From Anser cygnoides (Eukaryota; Chordata; Aves; Anseriformes; Anatidae): a DNA stretch of 64,000 nt. Under the pieces are notes generated by a model, which made no database searches, was not told the origin of the DNA, and saw nothing but the letters and a program-made list of their open reading frames with translations. The DNA is taken from assembly GCF_040182565.1 (NCBI RefSeq), contig NC_089886.1, positions 8,811,001 through 8,875,000 of the forward strand. The letters are read 5' to 3'. This document shows, one piece after another, positions 37,501 through 50,903 of this stretch (position 1 is its first letter; each line of letters starts with the position of its first letter). A program made the position numbers and the translations under genes.

Positions 37501-40500
37501 AGTCGTTAGCGAGTCCGCGTGGGACATCTTGCAGCAGCTCCCGGCGAGGCGGGCTGCAGCCCACAGCCATGCGGCCCCTGCCCCAGATGGGCTCCTCGCT
37601 CCCGAGCGCGGAGGTGCGGGAGGTTCTCGACAAAACAGCTGTTAAGATTTTATTTTGCAAAGACAAAAACCATATTTTACTCCGACCTCATTCTCAGAAA
37701 TCACTGAACCATTTTAGCTGAAACTTTCCAAAGAAAGTCAGCCTCGGGCTGACACCCTGCAAAGGACATTTCAGCCAGAACAGTTTAAGTTTGGCAAAGC
37801 TGTAAGCCACTGAAGGTTTCATAATGGAAATTGTTGAGGCAATATTAACTATAGATGTCCCTCCCCATGCTCCTACAATACTAATAAATTCCACCGAGGC
37901 TGTGAATTCTCCCCAGCTATTAGCATTTTTGCCAACAGCATAGATTTTATATTTGACAAAATACAATGAAAGCCTTTGAAATAAACAGCCACCTGAAGCA
38001 AACCTCAGCCCCGCTTCCCTACCACAGCCAGGACGCTCCTGTACATTTGAATTCTTTGTCTTATCCGTGCCATAGTTGGAGTATACTATAAATACCCAGC
38101 TTTGTCACATAAATGCAAAGTTTTATTGTGCAGTTAGCCTTGATAGAAAGCACTGCTGAAAGTTGTTTAGAAATTAAATATCTAAAACAAGCTATTTTAA
38201 AATACAGAGCCCTCACTATTTCATGTCTGAAATGAAGAAATTTCATCTTAGGGAGAGCAAGCTGTCTTTCACACCATATGGCTAATGGTAGTGCATAGCA
38301 ATTAGCTGGGCTGATTAATGGGGAACAGACTCTAATTTTATGCTTATAATTGAGGCTGCATTTGCACCCCTGGTGCAAATTCAGCACATCCCAACTTCCA
38401 CTTACAACAGGCAAGAAATCAAGAGAAACAGAATGGTGTGGAGAGAGATTTTTTTTTCCCCTTCTAGACCCCTAAAGAGCATCAGATTTGCAATTTAAAA
38501 GAGTGTTAGCAGCACAATAGATGACAGATTTGTGCAATAGGGTCAAGCGGCCTGGTAAACAAACAGCACCCTCTTACAAATGTATAGGCAGAAGAGGAAA
38601 TGGGGAATATCTAATATGAGCTGTAAGAAATTTGAATACATCTCCCCCACCCTGTCAGACACACATTTGCCTACCGTGGTCAGATTTTTTTTTTTTTTTC
38701 TTGCTACCCCTCCACCTTATGCTCGCGAAATACAAAGCCAGGACTGGCAGCAAACAAATCCAAGGAGAGGAATAAAGCTCCTGATTAAGCGAATTTTAAG
38801 AACGAAAAAAAGCATAAAGTGCTTTATTAAAGGGAAAGACGGCTCCAAATGACGTAGCACATCTTTCCATGTTCCCAGAACGGAAATAATTTTATCTCAG
38901 TCAAACTATATTGACACGGCTGTAAATCTTTGATGTAGCTCTTCTGGTTAAAACTCAGCCTCCTATGTAAAGTTTCCATTTATTTATTACTCTTGATGTT
39001 TCTAAAGTATTTGTAATAAAATTAATGCATTACATAGGTAAGCCTTCCTGCTGCACTAGGGCTCGGTGAGAACGTCCCGGTGCTGGCAGGGGCTGCTGCA
39101 GGGACGGATGCTCCTCTCCTCGCTGCTGGGCTCCGACCGCTCTGCAGAGCTGCAAAGGCTCCACTCCTAAGTTTGGGTGCTCAGCCAGAGTCGCAGGCAG
39201 ATTAATTCCTACCTCAAAACCTTGTGGTCTAAGAGCCAACAGAGCACATCACCCAAGGCTAAGAGCACATTCAGGCCCCAATGCCACAGGCACTTGTGCT
39301 TAATTTCACCCACTGTTTCACTGGGCTTCTTACACCAGAAAAGCAAAGCGTGCACTTCAGCCTTATCAGGTCAGGGGCCTCCTTTAATATTTCCATGAAT
39401 TGTTCCTAGCTAGGTATCTAGTGCGAAAGTGGTGCTAATTGGGCCAATGAATTTTAGGGCAATTATAAGTTGTCAGCGTGACTGGGTTTCCATTTGGAAA
39501 GGGAGAACTGGCCGGGAGTCCTTAGCAAAGCAACGCCCCCGCTCCCAGCAGCGGCAGCAGCTCCAGCACCTCTTGAAGGTCCCCATCTGCTCTCAGATGG
39601 CTCTCAACGGGCTCTCTGGTTTCCCAGAAAAAGCCAAACCTGCTGAACGAAGCAGCCTGGAAAAATAGGATATGGAAACTAAAAATCCCTCAAGTCCTGC
39701 AAGTTGTGGGGTTGCGTGGGGTTGGCAAAGCAAGAAGAGCAGCTCCCTCCTCTCTGCTGGCATTGCAGGGAGCTGCCCTCGAGCTGGGTTTTATCAGAGA
39801 GGAGCTGTTGGGAAGGACCAAACATGCAGATCCCCAAGAATGAAGAAACATAACTAAAAAAAAAGTAATAATAAAAAAATCAACCAGCAGAGAAGTTTCC
39901 ATCTGAATATTTTGTCTAAGACTCTCCCCCACCAGGAAGCCCTCATCCAAGTTTATTCTCTTAGAAGTGGGTACCAGTTTTTACCCTCAAGTTACTCCTT
40001 TTTAGTAAATGTGTTTTGTAAAAGTTACAACGCATGCAATGGCATTTTTACAGTCTTAAAACAACTGATTGTAACAATGAGCTTATGCAAGAACGCCTCG
40101 TCTTCCACCAGGGAATTATTTTCTGCCATCGAATAACATGTAACAAATGAGTTTTTCAGACATGCAAAAACACCCACTAACTTTAATGAGACTGCAAGGT
40201 CAAGCTCTCCTAGGTGTCGGAGGGGTCTTTGAGAAGATGCTGCCTTCCCTGCAGCGGGAAGGAAGCAGAAGAGGCTTCACCTATTGCTACCAGCCAGAAA
40301 GGAGAAGGAAGTAGCTGCCTGCCGCAGATGCGCCGCACCCGGGGAAGAAGATATTTGACTGTCCCGAATTTAAGCGGCCAGCCCCAGGCGGGAACGTTCA
40401 GGGGAACATAGCGCAGGGCAGGGCCAGATTTGCCTGGGGAAGTTTGATGAAAAGCAAAAAACAGCCGGTGCTGGGCTGGGGGAACATCGCCTGCTTGGCT

Positions 40501-40983
40501 CGGGCTGCATGGGCAGTGGGCGAGCAGCCGGAGGGGCAGCGGGCTGCAGGGCAGCCCAGCCTCGGCCACCAGCCCAAAAGCCTCCTGGCTTCCCATCCTC
40601 CTGCACATCCACAGGCAAACAGAAATGACTGCTTTGTCATTTTTCTGGGGATGTTTTCTTAGGAATATTGGGGGGGGGGGGGGGGGCGGGGATAGGGAGA
40701 GGCTATAACTGACTCTTAATTTTGGTGAGGAGACCTTTCGTGGGCTACGGAGTCTAAATGCAAACCAGTAGCGTGCTGTTAAGGAAAACTCTTCATAAAT
40801 TGAAAACTGCTGTGACGACTGAGACCTTGCTGCTAATTACACACACCGAACTGTGTTATTTTGGGATTGTTTAATGCAAGAAAGATAAATTTAAGTCCTA
40901 AAATAGCTGCAGGTTCAACCTAGATTTTGAGAGACAGATTCATCTTCTAATCACTAATTAGCTGGAAGCAGGGTAGCTCTTAC
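34563..40983 (-). other. EBF1: EBF1 intron 5
   Basis: 6421-bp intron bounded by the exon 5 donor and exon 6 acceptor. It contains GC-rich islets at about 35100-35690, 36410-36630 and 37190-37600, poly-G runs at 35826-35840 and 40670-40686, and AT-rich intervening DNA. No coding exon or RNA gene was recognised. The plus-strand ORF at 35143-35745 has no recognisable domain. Confidence 0.9.
35826..35840. repeat. Poly-G run in intron 5
   Basis: About 15 consecutive G directly after an A tract (AAAAAAAAA to G run). A similar G run, interrupted by one C, is at 40670-40690. Confidence 0.9.
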
Positions 40984-41057
40984 CTGCACATTATTTCATG
41001 CGTGAGCAGAACTCGGCACATTTCTGGGTTCTTGTCTTGGCCTTCATACACTATCGC
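40984..41057 (-). CDS. EBF1: EBF1 coding exon 5 (residues 138-161 and part of 162; first half of zinc knuckle)
   Basis: 74-bp exon encoding AIVYEGQDKNPEMCRVLLTH followed by EIMC and the first two bases of Ser162. The acceptor is tttgtttctag|GCG and the donor TGCAG|gtaaga. By counting from the start codon, His157 and Cys161 are two of the four ligands of the COE zinc knuckle (H-x3-C-x2-C-x5-C), which is needed for DNA binding. The remaining ligands are in exon 6. The sequence is essentially invariant among vertebrate EBF proteins, so this exon alone could not identify the paralog; its order and in-frame joining with exons 1-4 do. Confidence 0.96.
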
Positions 41058-44000
41058 CTAGAAACAAAACACATTTTTAGCTGTGCATCAAGTGGAGTTT
41101 GGAGAAAACAAAAAAGGCATCGCAGTAACTGAGCGCGCAGCCGGCATTGCAAGCTAAGTCGCAGGGTAGGGAGACGGCGTCACCGCTGAACCTGCTAAAG
41201 ATTTGTGGTTGGAAAACAACACAAGCTGAGTACAGCTAAATTCCCTCCTCGCCGTTGCACATCTCTCAAGCTGTGTGTAGGATGGGTTTTTTTAGTAGTC
41301 AAGACAACCACAATTTTCTTTTCAATTCAGAATAAAATATAAACCTAATAGCATTAAAAGAAAGGGGGGAAAAAAAAAAAGAAACAACAGCAAGGCTTGG
41401 CATACTTTGGGTCCTATTCATTAAAAAAAAAAAAAAAAAGGACAGAAAGAGAGAGCTCATGCATTTTTAATTCCAAAAGCTGCACACTGCGCAGCCCAGG
41501 CACTTTCCTGGTAGCTCCTGGAAGCGCTTGGGCCTGATTCTGCCCCTGAAGCTCACAATCCAGAGCGCAGCTCTGGAGCTGCAGGGATATAAATAAGTGA
41601 GAGGCAGGCCCTGCCAGAGGATACCAAAACAAACAGAGGATAAACCAGCCTGGGAAGTGTGACTCTGAGATAGCACGGGGAGAAGGCTTTGAGTTAAAAC
41701 TGTGGAAAGATGGTGCGTTCGCCTTTCAAAAAGAGTTGATTTTTGCAGCCCTCCCACCAGCAGGACCGGGAGCGACGGCGAGGGATCGGCGTCACATACC
41801 AGCAGAGTTACCACTCGCTCTAGAGAGTTTCCATCCGACTGGGACAGAGTTTTGCTTTCTGCCCACACACACACACAGCCCTGGCTTGTCACTGCTGATT
41901 CACCCCCAAAATACCAGCAGCTGGGCAGTATCTGCTCCAGGTTGTCCCATTGCCTCCAGCAGCAAATCAAGACAGAAAAGAAATTGCCTTTGCAACAGCA
42001 ACTTTTGATGGCACTGAGGATCCTGAATCTTTCAGGGTGCCAGTGCACAGCTGGGATCAGATCAATGAGCGTGCTTCCCAGCGTCAGCCCTGCCCTCAGC
42101 CCGTGGAGGGACCCTGCCAGCCTCTAAAACACAGACTTAGGAAGAAGAAATCGGGGAAACAAACCCTGCAGGTAAAATGACATCTGATATGGGTATCCTT
42201 AAAGCTAACATTAAATTAGTTTTTGAAAGTTAAAAAAAAAAATAGGAGGTTATATGGAGGAAATATATTTTATGGAATGAGACAGTTCTGATAAGGAAGT
42301 GTGGAAAATACCTTTTTTTTTCTCATTAGTATCTTGATACATAATGAAGTGAGATCATGTGAACTGCTTTCCCAGTCCTTGCAAATATAACCCGCTAAAG
42401 GTAAGAGGTGTCGTACCTGCAACGGAGGCATGAGTCCCAGGACACGCAAATCTGAAGAGGCATGAGCTGATTTTTAACACCATGGTATTAGTAATGTTCA
42501 ATCTTAATAATATGCATTATAAAATGATTTAGCAATTCTATAAACAATATCAGGAATGGCTCCGTGTTGTCTCTGCTAATTTAAATCCTTCCCTTTCAGT
42601 TTTGCCGCATGCATTTCCCCACAACCTGGGAGCCAGTATAATTTTGCTGCTGATGAGATAGAACAGAGAGCTCTGGTGCCATTGCACCGGTACAGAGCAT
42701 CACCAGCTTCTGCCCTCAGTCAAACCAGCGAGGGACACAAGCTGTGAACCCAGCACATGCAGGGAACACAAATGTGGCTGTAGGACACATGCAAAGCCCT
42801 CGCAGCACAGCCACCAGTAAAAGCCCTGACCCACGCTGGGACCTCGCCTCCCTGGCGGCTGCTGGATGAAGCACATAGGGATGCTTTCCCAGCAGTGCCC
42901 AGGGGCTACAGCTGGTTTGGAAGATGCCCGTACAGACGTGCATGGGGATGTACGTCAGGAACTGGGACAAATTCAGAAGATCTGTATTTCCATGCCTTAA
43001 AAGAGAAGACGGGATGAAGATTCTAGCCAAAACCAGGGAACCAAAGGAACCAGCTGACAACAGTGGGATCAGCAGGGACATTGCAAAGACTCCAGAAAAC
43101 CCCAGACCAGGTTGTACCTGGCAGTGAGACCGGCCAGGTACAGGCAAAGCTCAGGGCTCTTGTTGGACCTAATCAACAAATAATCAAAGAATAATCTGCT
43201 TCTGAGAACGCAGAGCAGATCTGCTTCTGAGGCCTTTAGTGGAGACATACACCTCTGGTCCCCCCTCACCTGGCACAGCATGAGATGGTGCCCAAGAGAG
43301 GACTGCTGGGCTTGGCTCCCCGTTCTTAGAATTCCAAACCTTAAAATAAATTTGCCCAGCCTGGGATACCTTGTTGCCAGTGAATTCAAGGCAGCAGTAG
43401 AAATGACCAAGCAGAACACAAAACCTACTTTCTTTTCTCCCCTGCTCTCTCTCTTCCCCTTCTCTTCCTGCTGCTATGCTTACTTAACCTCCAGGTACCC
43501 GCTTAAATAACTCAACTAAATAGCAATAATGAACGGGCAGAGTCAACACTGTGGTACATAATCACCTTGTCTGTTGTGTTTAACGTCAGTGATCCCTTCT
43601 TTGCGTGCATGACATTCTTCAGCCTTCGTCTACATTAAGGATTTGCTTTTCACTTTGTTTGCATTTGACTACTAATATAGCACCGATGCACATCGCGGTT
43701 TCTCACTGTTAAGTGCAGGTCCTTCCATACATCCTATTCCACCAGGAATTTCTGGGGAATTTTAGGAAGCAGGAGGAATTGCCGAGTTCACTTCTCGTCC
43801 CCAACTCCCATTCCTATTTCCCAATTTGCTTGTGCAAACGGGTGTGCAAAGCACCAGCTGTTTACTCCCGTGAATGACTCCCTGAGAGCATTACAGACCC
43901 TCTACCGCCTTTCAAACTGCACTGCTCTAAAACACTAATTCTACAATTAGTTGCAAAAGGGAAACAGGAACTGCTAAAGTTTCACATCTTTATAGCTGCC

Positions 44001-44881
44001 AGAAGTATTTTTACAGGAAGGGTCTACGATGTTACCGTTGTGAAAATATTTAACTTTAAGATTTGAAAAGATACTCTTTTAACAAAGCAATCTGATTTTT
44101 TTTTTAATTAATGTTCAGGCTTTGACGCAGGCTGACTGTGGCAGGAGTCCCCGCAGCACGAACATCATCGCAATTTTGTCAAATAGGGATCACATTAATA
44201 AGAGATAAAGTGAAAGTTACAGTGTATAAACTTAGACCACAGCAGAGCTAAAAATAAGCCTGCAAATACACATCAGAGTTGCACAACAAAACACCAGCAA
44301 AGGAAATGAAAATTATAGACTTTGTTTTTCCTTTTTGTTTACTTCTTGTAGTTTTGACTCGGTGCATCCCATAAGCATTTCGAAATAGATTTTCTTCTCC
44401 TGAACTTAAATATTTCCCCGCAAAACTCAGCTTACATTTGTAAACCATTACTCACGTAAGTAACCTTTCTACAAGAAGCCCCAGTGAGTAACGATCACTC
44501 ATGCACAAATGGATTTCAAAATCAGGCCCTGAAAAACTAATGTCGAAATATAAGACTCCTCACTTCCATTTAAATAAAGCTGCATTAAAAAAAAAAAAAA
44601 AAAAGTTAAATCAAATGAAATTCACTACTTGCCAGCACATAAAAATTACTAAATTGAGCACATCCCAGTCATTTCTAGACAAGTGCATCCAACAATTTGA
44701 AAAACTTTTCAGTGAGAGTTCATAAAAAATAAAATAAAGGGGAGGGGGGTAATATAAAAGCCAAGACTACAGTTCTCATTTAAACCAGTTTTTTGCAAGT
44801 AAAGACGGCAGGATAAAGCAGTAAAATAGTTGATGAGTAAGTTGGAAAAATATAAAGGCAGATTCCATCCTTAGCTATTCC

Positions 44882-44925
44882 TGAATAAATCCAGATTTAT
44901 GCTGGTACAACTGTGGGCAGAATCG
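44882..44925. mobile_element. Decayed repeat of the same sauropsid class
   Basis: The words AAATCCAGATTTATGCTGG and TACAACTGTGGGCAGAATC resemble the GATTTACACTGGTGTAACTG...GCAGAATCTGG phrases of turtle/crocodilian interspersed repeats. About 330 bp from the palindromic copy at 45250. Confidence 0.35.
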
Positions 44926-45249
44926 CCTCGTAGCGTCAAGTTGCCAGTCAGGCAATCCTGCTCTCTGAGCTGGATGAGAAACAAGCTTGAAGGACTGAGC
45001 TCATGGCCATTATAGTATTCAGTTATGTCACAGCCTTGATTTTAAAAGAGGGAGAGAATGAGAGAAATCACCAGCACGCATCTAAATCCACTCGCTTTCA
45101 AATTCCTCATCTGTTTCGCAAAACAAACTATCTCCTTTACTGAAATAAAGGAGGAAAAAAAAAAACACTCATTAGAATGAGGGTCTTTTCAAAACAGAAC
45201 TAAAATGATTTGCAGTGACGTATACAGACATACACACAGAGAGAAAATA

Positions 45250-45311
45250 AAATCCTGGCCCCACCGAATTCAATAGGAGTTTTGCAATTGACTTCAGATG
45301 GGCCAGGATTT
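45250..45311. mobile_element. Decayed palindromic interspersed repeat (sauropsid MITE-like)
   Basis: A 62-bp imperfect palindrome. The terminal arms AAATCCTGGCCC (45250-45261) and GGGCCAGGATTT (45300-45311) are perfect inverted repeats, and inside are CACCGAATTCAA and TTGACTTCAGATG, also roughly complementary. The ATTGACTTCA...GGGCCAGGATTTCACCC wording matches a palindromic repeat I know from turtle and crocodilian genomes. I cannot give the family name with confidence. Confidence 0.55.
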
Positions 45312-47581
45312 CACCCAGCGAGGATTAGGCTTGTATCCGCTATATATCTACACAGAGAACGCTGCAAATTCAGTGCATTGCATTTATTTGGCTTCGAGTG
45401 CTTAACCCCTAATTACCCAAGTTTTTCACTCCTCGCCCAGGCAGAATTTCTACTCTTCCCAGTACGGTTTATGCCGGACAAGCAGCACAGCACTGGGTCC
45501 CCAGGAGAGGACGTTTAGTTCGTGCTGCGTCTCAGCGCACAATTCAGTAGCATCTAATTATTTTATCCGGTCTCCCCCTGCCTTTGATACACAGCCTGCT
45601 TATCGACGTATTCACACAAATTAAATAAATTTATCTCTCCTAATATGTTCATTTTTAATGGTTTTCAAACATTCACATGGAAACAGCTCTAGCGTAAATA
45701 TCCCAGAACAAATGGCTGTATATTATACAGGAGGGAGCAGTTGGGCTGCCAGACTGGGAATGCACCAGGCCATCTGGCTCAGGCAGTCTCTCCAAAATCC
45801 TCAGCTTTGTTTTCACCCTCAGACTCCAAACAACACATTTTCCACTGTGATGAGTTTACATTTTCCCAAACACAGGTCCTGATCATGCATGCAAATTCCA
45901 AACTTCTCCGTTCCTCTCTGTACAAGAAAATTAAAATCACCTGCGCTTCTGACATCTCACCAAAGGAACAAGAAAGCTGCTAAAATCTGGCGCAATGTAA
46001 ACTTTCCCCGTCACAGGGGTTAGGTTTTGTTTTATGTTTGTGTGAAATTTCTCTGAGTCTGCTGAGGCTCCTCTGAACTTATTGATAACATTTTTTTCCC
46101 ATGCGTGTAGCTGCCAGAGAAGGGCCAGGCTATGCACAGAATAGAGAGCTGATCAAATATCTGCATACATCAGAGAATATCATAGCGAAAGCAACAGAAA
46201 AACCATTTGCATCCAGAGTTACAGTACTGAAAAAAAAGCAAAACATAAACAGAGCTCAAGTCTGAAGGAAGGATTTTTGACTCATGAGGGTTCTCAACAA
46301 TAGACAATAACTATCTTGCAAAACTTATGATTTTTAAGATGCCTGAGCCATATTACCATCCGTTATATCTTATGAATGAGAAAGGCTGAAGGAAAAATGG
46401 GTGGGGAACAAGTATTTCAGATTTATTTCCTCCATCTTTCCTAATAGTGAAATATCTCAAATTTATGAAAATACAGCTGAAGAAGTGGAAGGCATCTCTT
46501 CTCTATAAATATATTAAAATCCTCAGACTTGCCTAAAAACTCTGCTTTTATTTGAGCAGACATATTTCACATTTTTCAGGCAATTTCAAAATGCATCATT
46601 GTTAACGCCAGACCTACTGCAGTAGAAGCTGCCGGTTTACGGATAGCAACAGCTATAAAGTTTGGGATCCTACGGGGTTTTGAACGCATTAGGAATGTGA
46701 ACCCAACATAAAATGAGGTGCCAAGATAACATAAAAGAAAATTTAATTAAGACAGCATTGACGCTGAGTGTTGTTACCCTAACTGAAGAGAACTTCCCCC
46801 AACATAAACGATTTATGCGCAGTATTTACAATTTTAAAATGACGGGCATGCATTTTAGAGTCGGAGCAAGACTCCTCAAAGGCAGGCAATTACCATCGTA
46901 CCCAGCACTTCTCTGGGGCCACCACCAAAGGCCAAGCACGTTACCCGGGATATAACTGGAAACGATGCATTTTGAGCCCAGTACTGCCCGAGTTTCCCGT
47001 TCAGAAGTCCCACAGCCCAGACCACCAAGGAGCACGCGTGCAACAAAAGCTCGTGTTTTGAGGGAGCGCATGCATAGTTAATACCTACACCCTAGACCTG
47101 CCCTGGGATGTAGTCGGTGACAAAATCTGTGGTTAGTTCAGTAACGCCACTACCCAGCCCCGCTTCCCATAGTGCATCGCAGCCGGGAGAAAACGTACAC
47201 ACGCGGCAGCACACGGCCCTCCCCGTGCTACACCTATGGCAAGGCTCGTGGACTAGTTTCTTAGTTGGGCAGAGCCACATGAACAATGATAAATCCTGAT
47301 TTATTCAGATCAAGAACTCCATAGAACAAGGAATATCTACTATTTATTACACACACAGCATCCAGCACAGTGCAGTCCTGCCTGTCTACCTGCTGATATA
47401 ATGCATGCTGCTAATGGGACATTTAAGTTAAATCTACGAGTGGTCCAACACAGAGAAAGCTAGGTCTGATTTGCAGAATAGATTTTATTTTATCTTACCT
47501 AACTTAATAATCCACAGCTGTGCAAAACTTTGCAGTTTATAATTGTGAGACAAAGAGAATATAGTTAAATCTGATATGTCC

Positions 47582-47616
47582 ATATATATATATGTGTGTG
47601 TATATATATATATGCA
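47582..47616. repeat. AT/TG dinucleotide microsatellite
   Basis: A TA run, then TGTGTGTG, then a second TA run, in intron 4. Confidence 0.9.
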
Positions 47617-50215
47617 TACTATAAGGAAAGAGCCACAGATACTTTCCTGTACGATCTGGGGAACCTAACTCATTCAAGCTTTGCTTCTGTGGGATTTTTA
47701 ATTTGCCACCAAAAACCTCAGAGTAGCTGTAATTTCAGTCTGGGAATTCACAATTATTGAGTGTGTGAACGTGCGTGTGTGAGTATTGAGAAGCTACTTG
47801 CCAGCTGAAACATGTATGCTTCTGCAACAGTTTCATTTAAAAGTAATCATTTCATTATCCAATTTGTTCTGAGCGTCATGAACTAAAATACTACACCTTC
47901 AAGTAGGCTGACAATATATATTTAACTTTCATTAAAAATTAAAGAATTTTCAGACAGTCTTTGCAATATTTAATTACAGTTTGATGATTTGAAAGTTACT
48001 TGAGATTCTTCTATATAATTCACTGTCGTAAAATATAAATGATACATTCAACATTTGGGTGAGCTTCTGTCATGTGTTCACTTCACTTCCTAATAAGCAT
48101 TCAGTAACCGAAGCGATCACAACTCAGAAATAATTTCACTTTTAAAAAAGAAAGAAAGAAAGAAAAAAAAAAAAAAGAAGACAGGAGGGGATTTTAGCCC
48201 CTGGCTCCCCAAAAAATATGGACAGGCACATGTCACAGTTTTGACATGACAATGCCCTATTTTTCACAAGCAATTATAGACATGCCTAAAGAAATTATAT
48301 TTGTGAAACTAATGTTTGTTTAAAACATCCCTTCGCTCCCTGCTTTCTAACATAAGTTCAGAGAGCTTTTGTTCTCAAATCCTCGCTTCTCAACTCCCTT
48401 ACACTTTACCCAAAATCTTTAATTTGTACTAACTTTGTTTTTGTAAGACTTCCTGAAATCAGAGAGATTTTTTCATTGTGAATGTGCTTTAAAGCTACAC
48501 GGTATGTTTTACAAATAAACTGTATCTCGGGGTTTCTTTTCCCCTTTCTCTCCAAAGACCCTCTGATGACTTGATAATAATGAGAGACCAAGAGGTCAAA
48601 CAGTGCCTTAGGATGAACTCTTCATATGCAAGATGCCTTTGTTAAGAAAATTATTTTGAAACCATTGCTCTACATGAGTTCAGGGATCTGTTTTCAACAG
48701 GATTATGAACAGAGGCTTTTGCATTTCCGTAATGATAGGAAAGCTATTTAAAGATAATATTTATTGATGGTCTCTCTCATATGGTCTGCAGTGAAATACC
48801 CAAGCTCCAAAAGAACTAAAGAGAGTTCACATATCAGAAAGATTTTGTTACTTTTAAGACAAACTAGACAAATCTGTGCCTGAAAAACAAGGAACGGCAG
48901 CAAACACTTTCCAAGGCTTGCTGTGGAAAAGGGTTTATTGCTGCTGTTTTAATTCCTACAGGGAATGGGCTCTGTTTGGAAGTGTATGGTTTAACAGAGT
49001 TCAGATGCATAGTGGATTGTCCAGTAAAATTCATCCAAGGTCCCCCCCCCTCCTTTTTTTCCCCCTCTCTGTTGAAAGACGGTCTTCAATAGCAGGAAAA
49101 GATGTTTTGGGACCATCAAAGAGAGTTTTCTAAAACAAACTTAGCCCTTGGAGCTTTATGTTTTGCTGTAGAAAAAGAAACCCAAGTAGAAGCCAGGAGT
49201 TTTTTCCCCTGCAGACAACTGGGTTTGAACATACAGAGATTTACTTTCTATCGGTGAAAAAAAAAAAAAAAAAAAGAAAAGAAAAAAGAAAAAAAAGCTT
49301 ATTGTTTTCCTTTTTCTTAGATGATATAAAATTTAAGAAATATTTTTTTACAAGCAAAACAGATTTAGGAAAACAACACATCTTAAGGATAAAAGGGTTT
49401 AAAAACGTCCCCACTATTCAAAAGAAATGCATTACAAGGCAAAAAGATTCTGACAGAAGCAGAAGGGAAAGCTAGAGCGACGTTTTTTTAAAAAAAGAAG
49501 GGAGAATCGATTTGTTCAGACAGTCCCTTTGTAAAAACCCTGCTTTCATACCGAAAAGTGTGGGTTTTTTTACAGGTAGACGCGCACGTTATTACTCTGG
49601 AAAGCTAAAGAGCAAGCTCCAAATTCGGGTTAATCCATTTACAAGCACTGCTGCCCTACAGCCCTGCTCGAAGCCGCCCAAGGCGCTCGCCGCTCCCCGC
49701 GCAGCTTTTTCGGGGGGCTCTTCCGACATGCAAATCCGCCCCGAGCTCCGAGCTCCTCCTTTACACCCGAGCCCCAGCGCAACTGAAGCAAAGGCAAATC
49801 CGAGCCCCGGCGCCCGAGCAGCGGCTTGTGCTCCCAGCGCTTGGTGGGCTGGGGAAAGGGGAGGGGGGGCCGGGAGGTTAATTCTGACAATTAAGCGGCT
49901 AAACAGCCCCCGGCTCGGGCCGGCTGGAGAGCCGCCAGGGTTTTTTTTTTTTGCGGAGCTTCCCCCACAGCCCGGCTCCGGGCTGCTCCCCGCGGGGACC
50001 CTCCTCGCCTGCCCCGCAGCCCCGCCGTCGGGGTCGGGACCCCCCCCAGCCCGGCCCTAAAACCCCCGGCGCTGCTCGGGTGCGGAGCGGGGAGCTCGGG
50101 CAGCCCCTTTACAATCCAGGGAGGAGCCGCTCCGCACCGCTCAGCACCGGGGGAGGGTTTTTCACCTCCTCGGGCCGCCCCGCCGAGCCCCGCCGGCCGC
50201 CCCCGCAGCACCCAC

Positions 50216-50271
50216 CTGCTTGGTCATGGAGTCGATGAGGCGAACGTAGAAATCCTGCTCCGTCCTGATCC
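50216..50271 (-). CDS. EBF1: EBF1 coding exon 4 (residues 119-137)
   Basis: 56-bp exon that completes Gly119 and encodes IRTEQDFYVRLIDSMTKQ. The acceptor is cttgtttcag|GG and the donor CAG|gtgggt. IRTEQDF is EBF1-type, where EBF2 and EBF3 have VRTEQDL. It belongs to the DNA-binding domain just before the zinc knuckle. The donor is followed by a 9158-bp intron (intron 4), the change from the compact promoter-proximal part of the gene to its expanded body. Confidence 0.96.
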
Positions 50272-50521
50272 CTGAAACAAGGCAGAGGAGTGAGGAGCGG
50301 GGCCGGCCGGCGGCGGTGGGGCCGCTCCGGGGCTCGCCCGAGGGCTCGGAGCCGTCGGGGGTCCCGGCCGGAGCCCCCCGCCCCAGCCGGGCACAGGGAG
50401 CGGGGATGCGCGGAGCGGAGGGAGCCGGGACGGCGGCTCCCCGGGTCCCCGTGGGGTTTTGCAGCCCGGGTTCCCCGAGGTGGCGGTGTCGGGGCTGCCC
50501 CCGGGGGCTCCCAGCCCTTAC

Positions 50522-50585
50522 CGTTGCTGTAGAGCAGCTGCAGGCGGTAGTGGATCCCGTTGTTGGTCTTTTCGCTGTTGGCTTC
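50522..50585 (-). CDS. EBF1: EBF1 coding exon 3 (residues 98-118 and part of 119)
   Basis: 64-bp exon encoding EANSEKTNNGIHYRLQLLYS, then Asn and the first base of Gly119. The acceptor is cgaattcag|GAA and the donor AACG|gtaagg. It continues the DNA-binding domain. EANSEK and HYRLQ are EBF1-type residues; from memory EBF3 has EPNNEK and HYKLQ. Flanking introns are unusually short at 318 and 250 bp, so exons 2 to 4 sit within 845 bp. Confidence 0.96.
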
Positions 50586-50903
50586 CTGAATTCGAAGAAG
50601 ACAAGGGAGATGGGGAAAGGGGGGGAGAGAAATAATAAATACATGGCGGGAAGTTTCACCAGCGCTTGGGTGCCGGGCAGCCCCGGGGCTGGACGAGGCA
50701 GCTCTCGGCCCCTTCCCCTGCCCCGGACACACGGGGGGGATAAGAGGAGACCCCCCCCGGCTGCCCTCTGGGCCGAGGGGAGAGCGAGGCGGCCGGGAGC
50801 GGCGGAGGCTCCCGGGACGAGCCGGTGCCGAGGCCCCGGGGGAACGGAGCGGGGAGGGCCCGGGAGAGGCGGCCGGCTCCCCGCGGGGCCCCGGGCTACT
50901 CAC

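Larger units (their letters stand above)
41058..50215 (-). other. EBF1: EBF1 intron 4
   Basis: 9158-bp intron between exons 4 and 5. It is mostly AT-rich with low CpG, rising into the promoter-proximal CpG island from about 49640. It contains two decayed palindromic repeat copies (44882-44925, 45250-45311), an AT/TG dinucleotide tract (47582-47616) and A-rich tracts. No exon or RNA gene was recognised. Confidence 0.9.
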
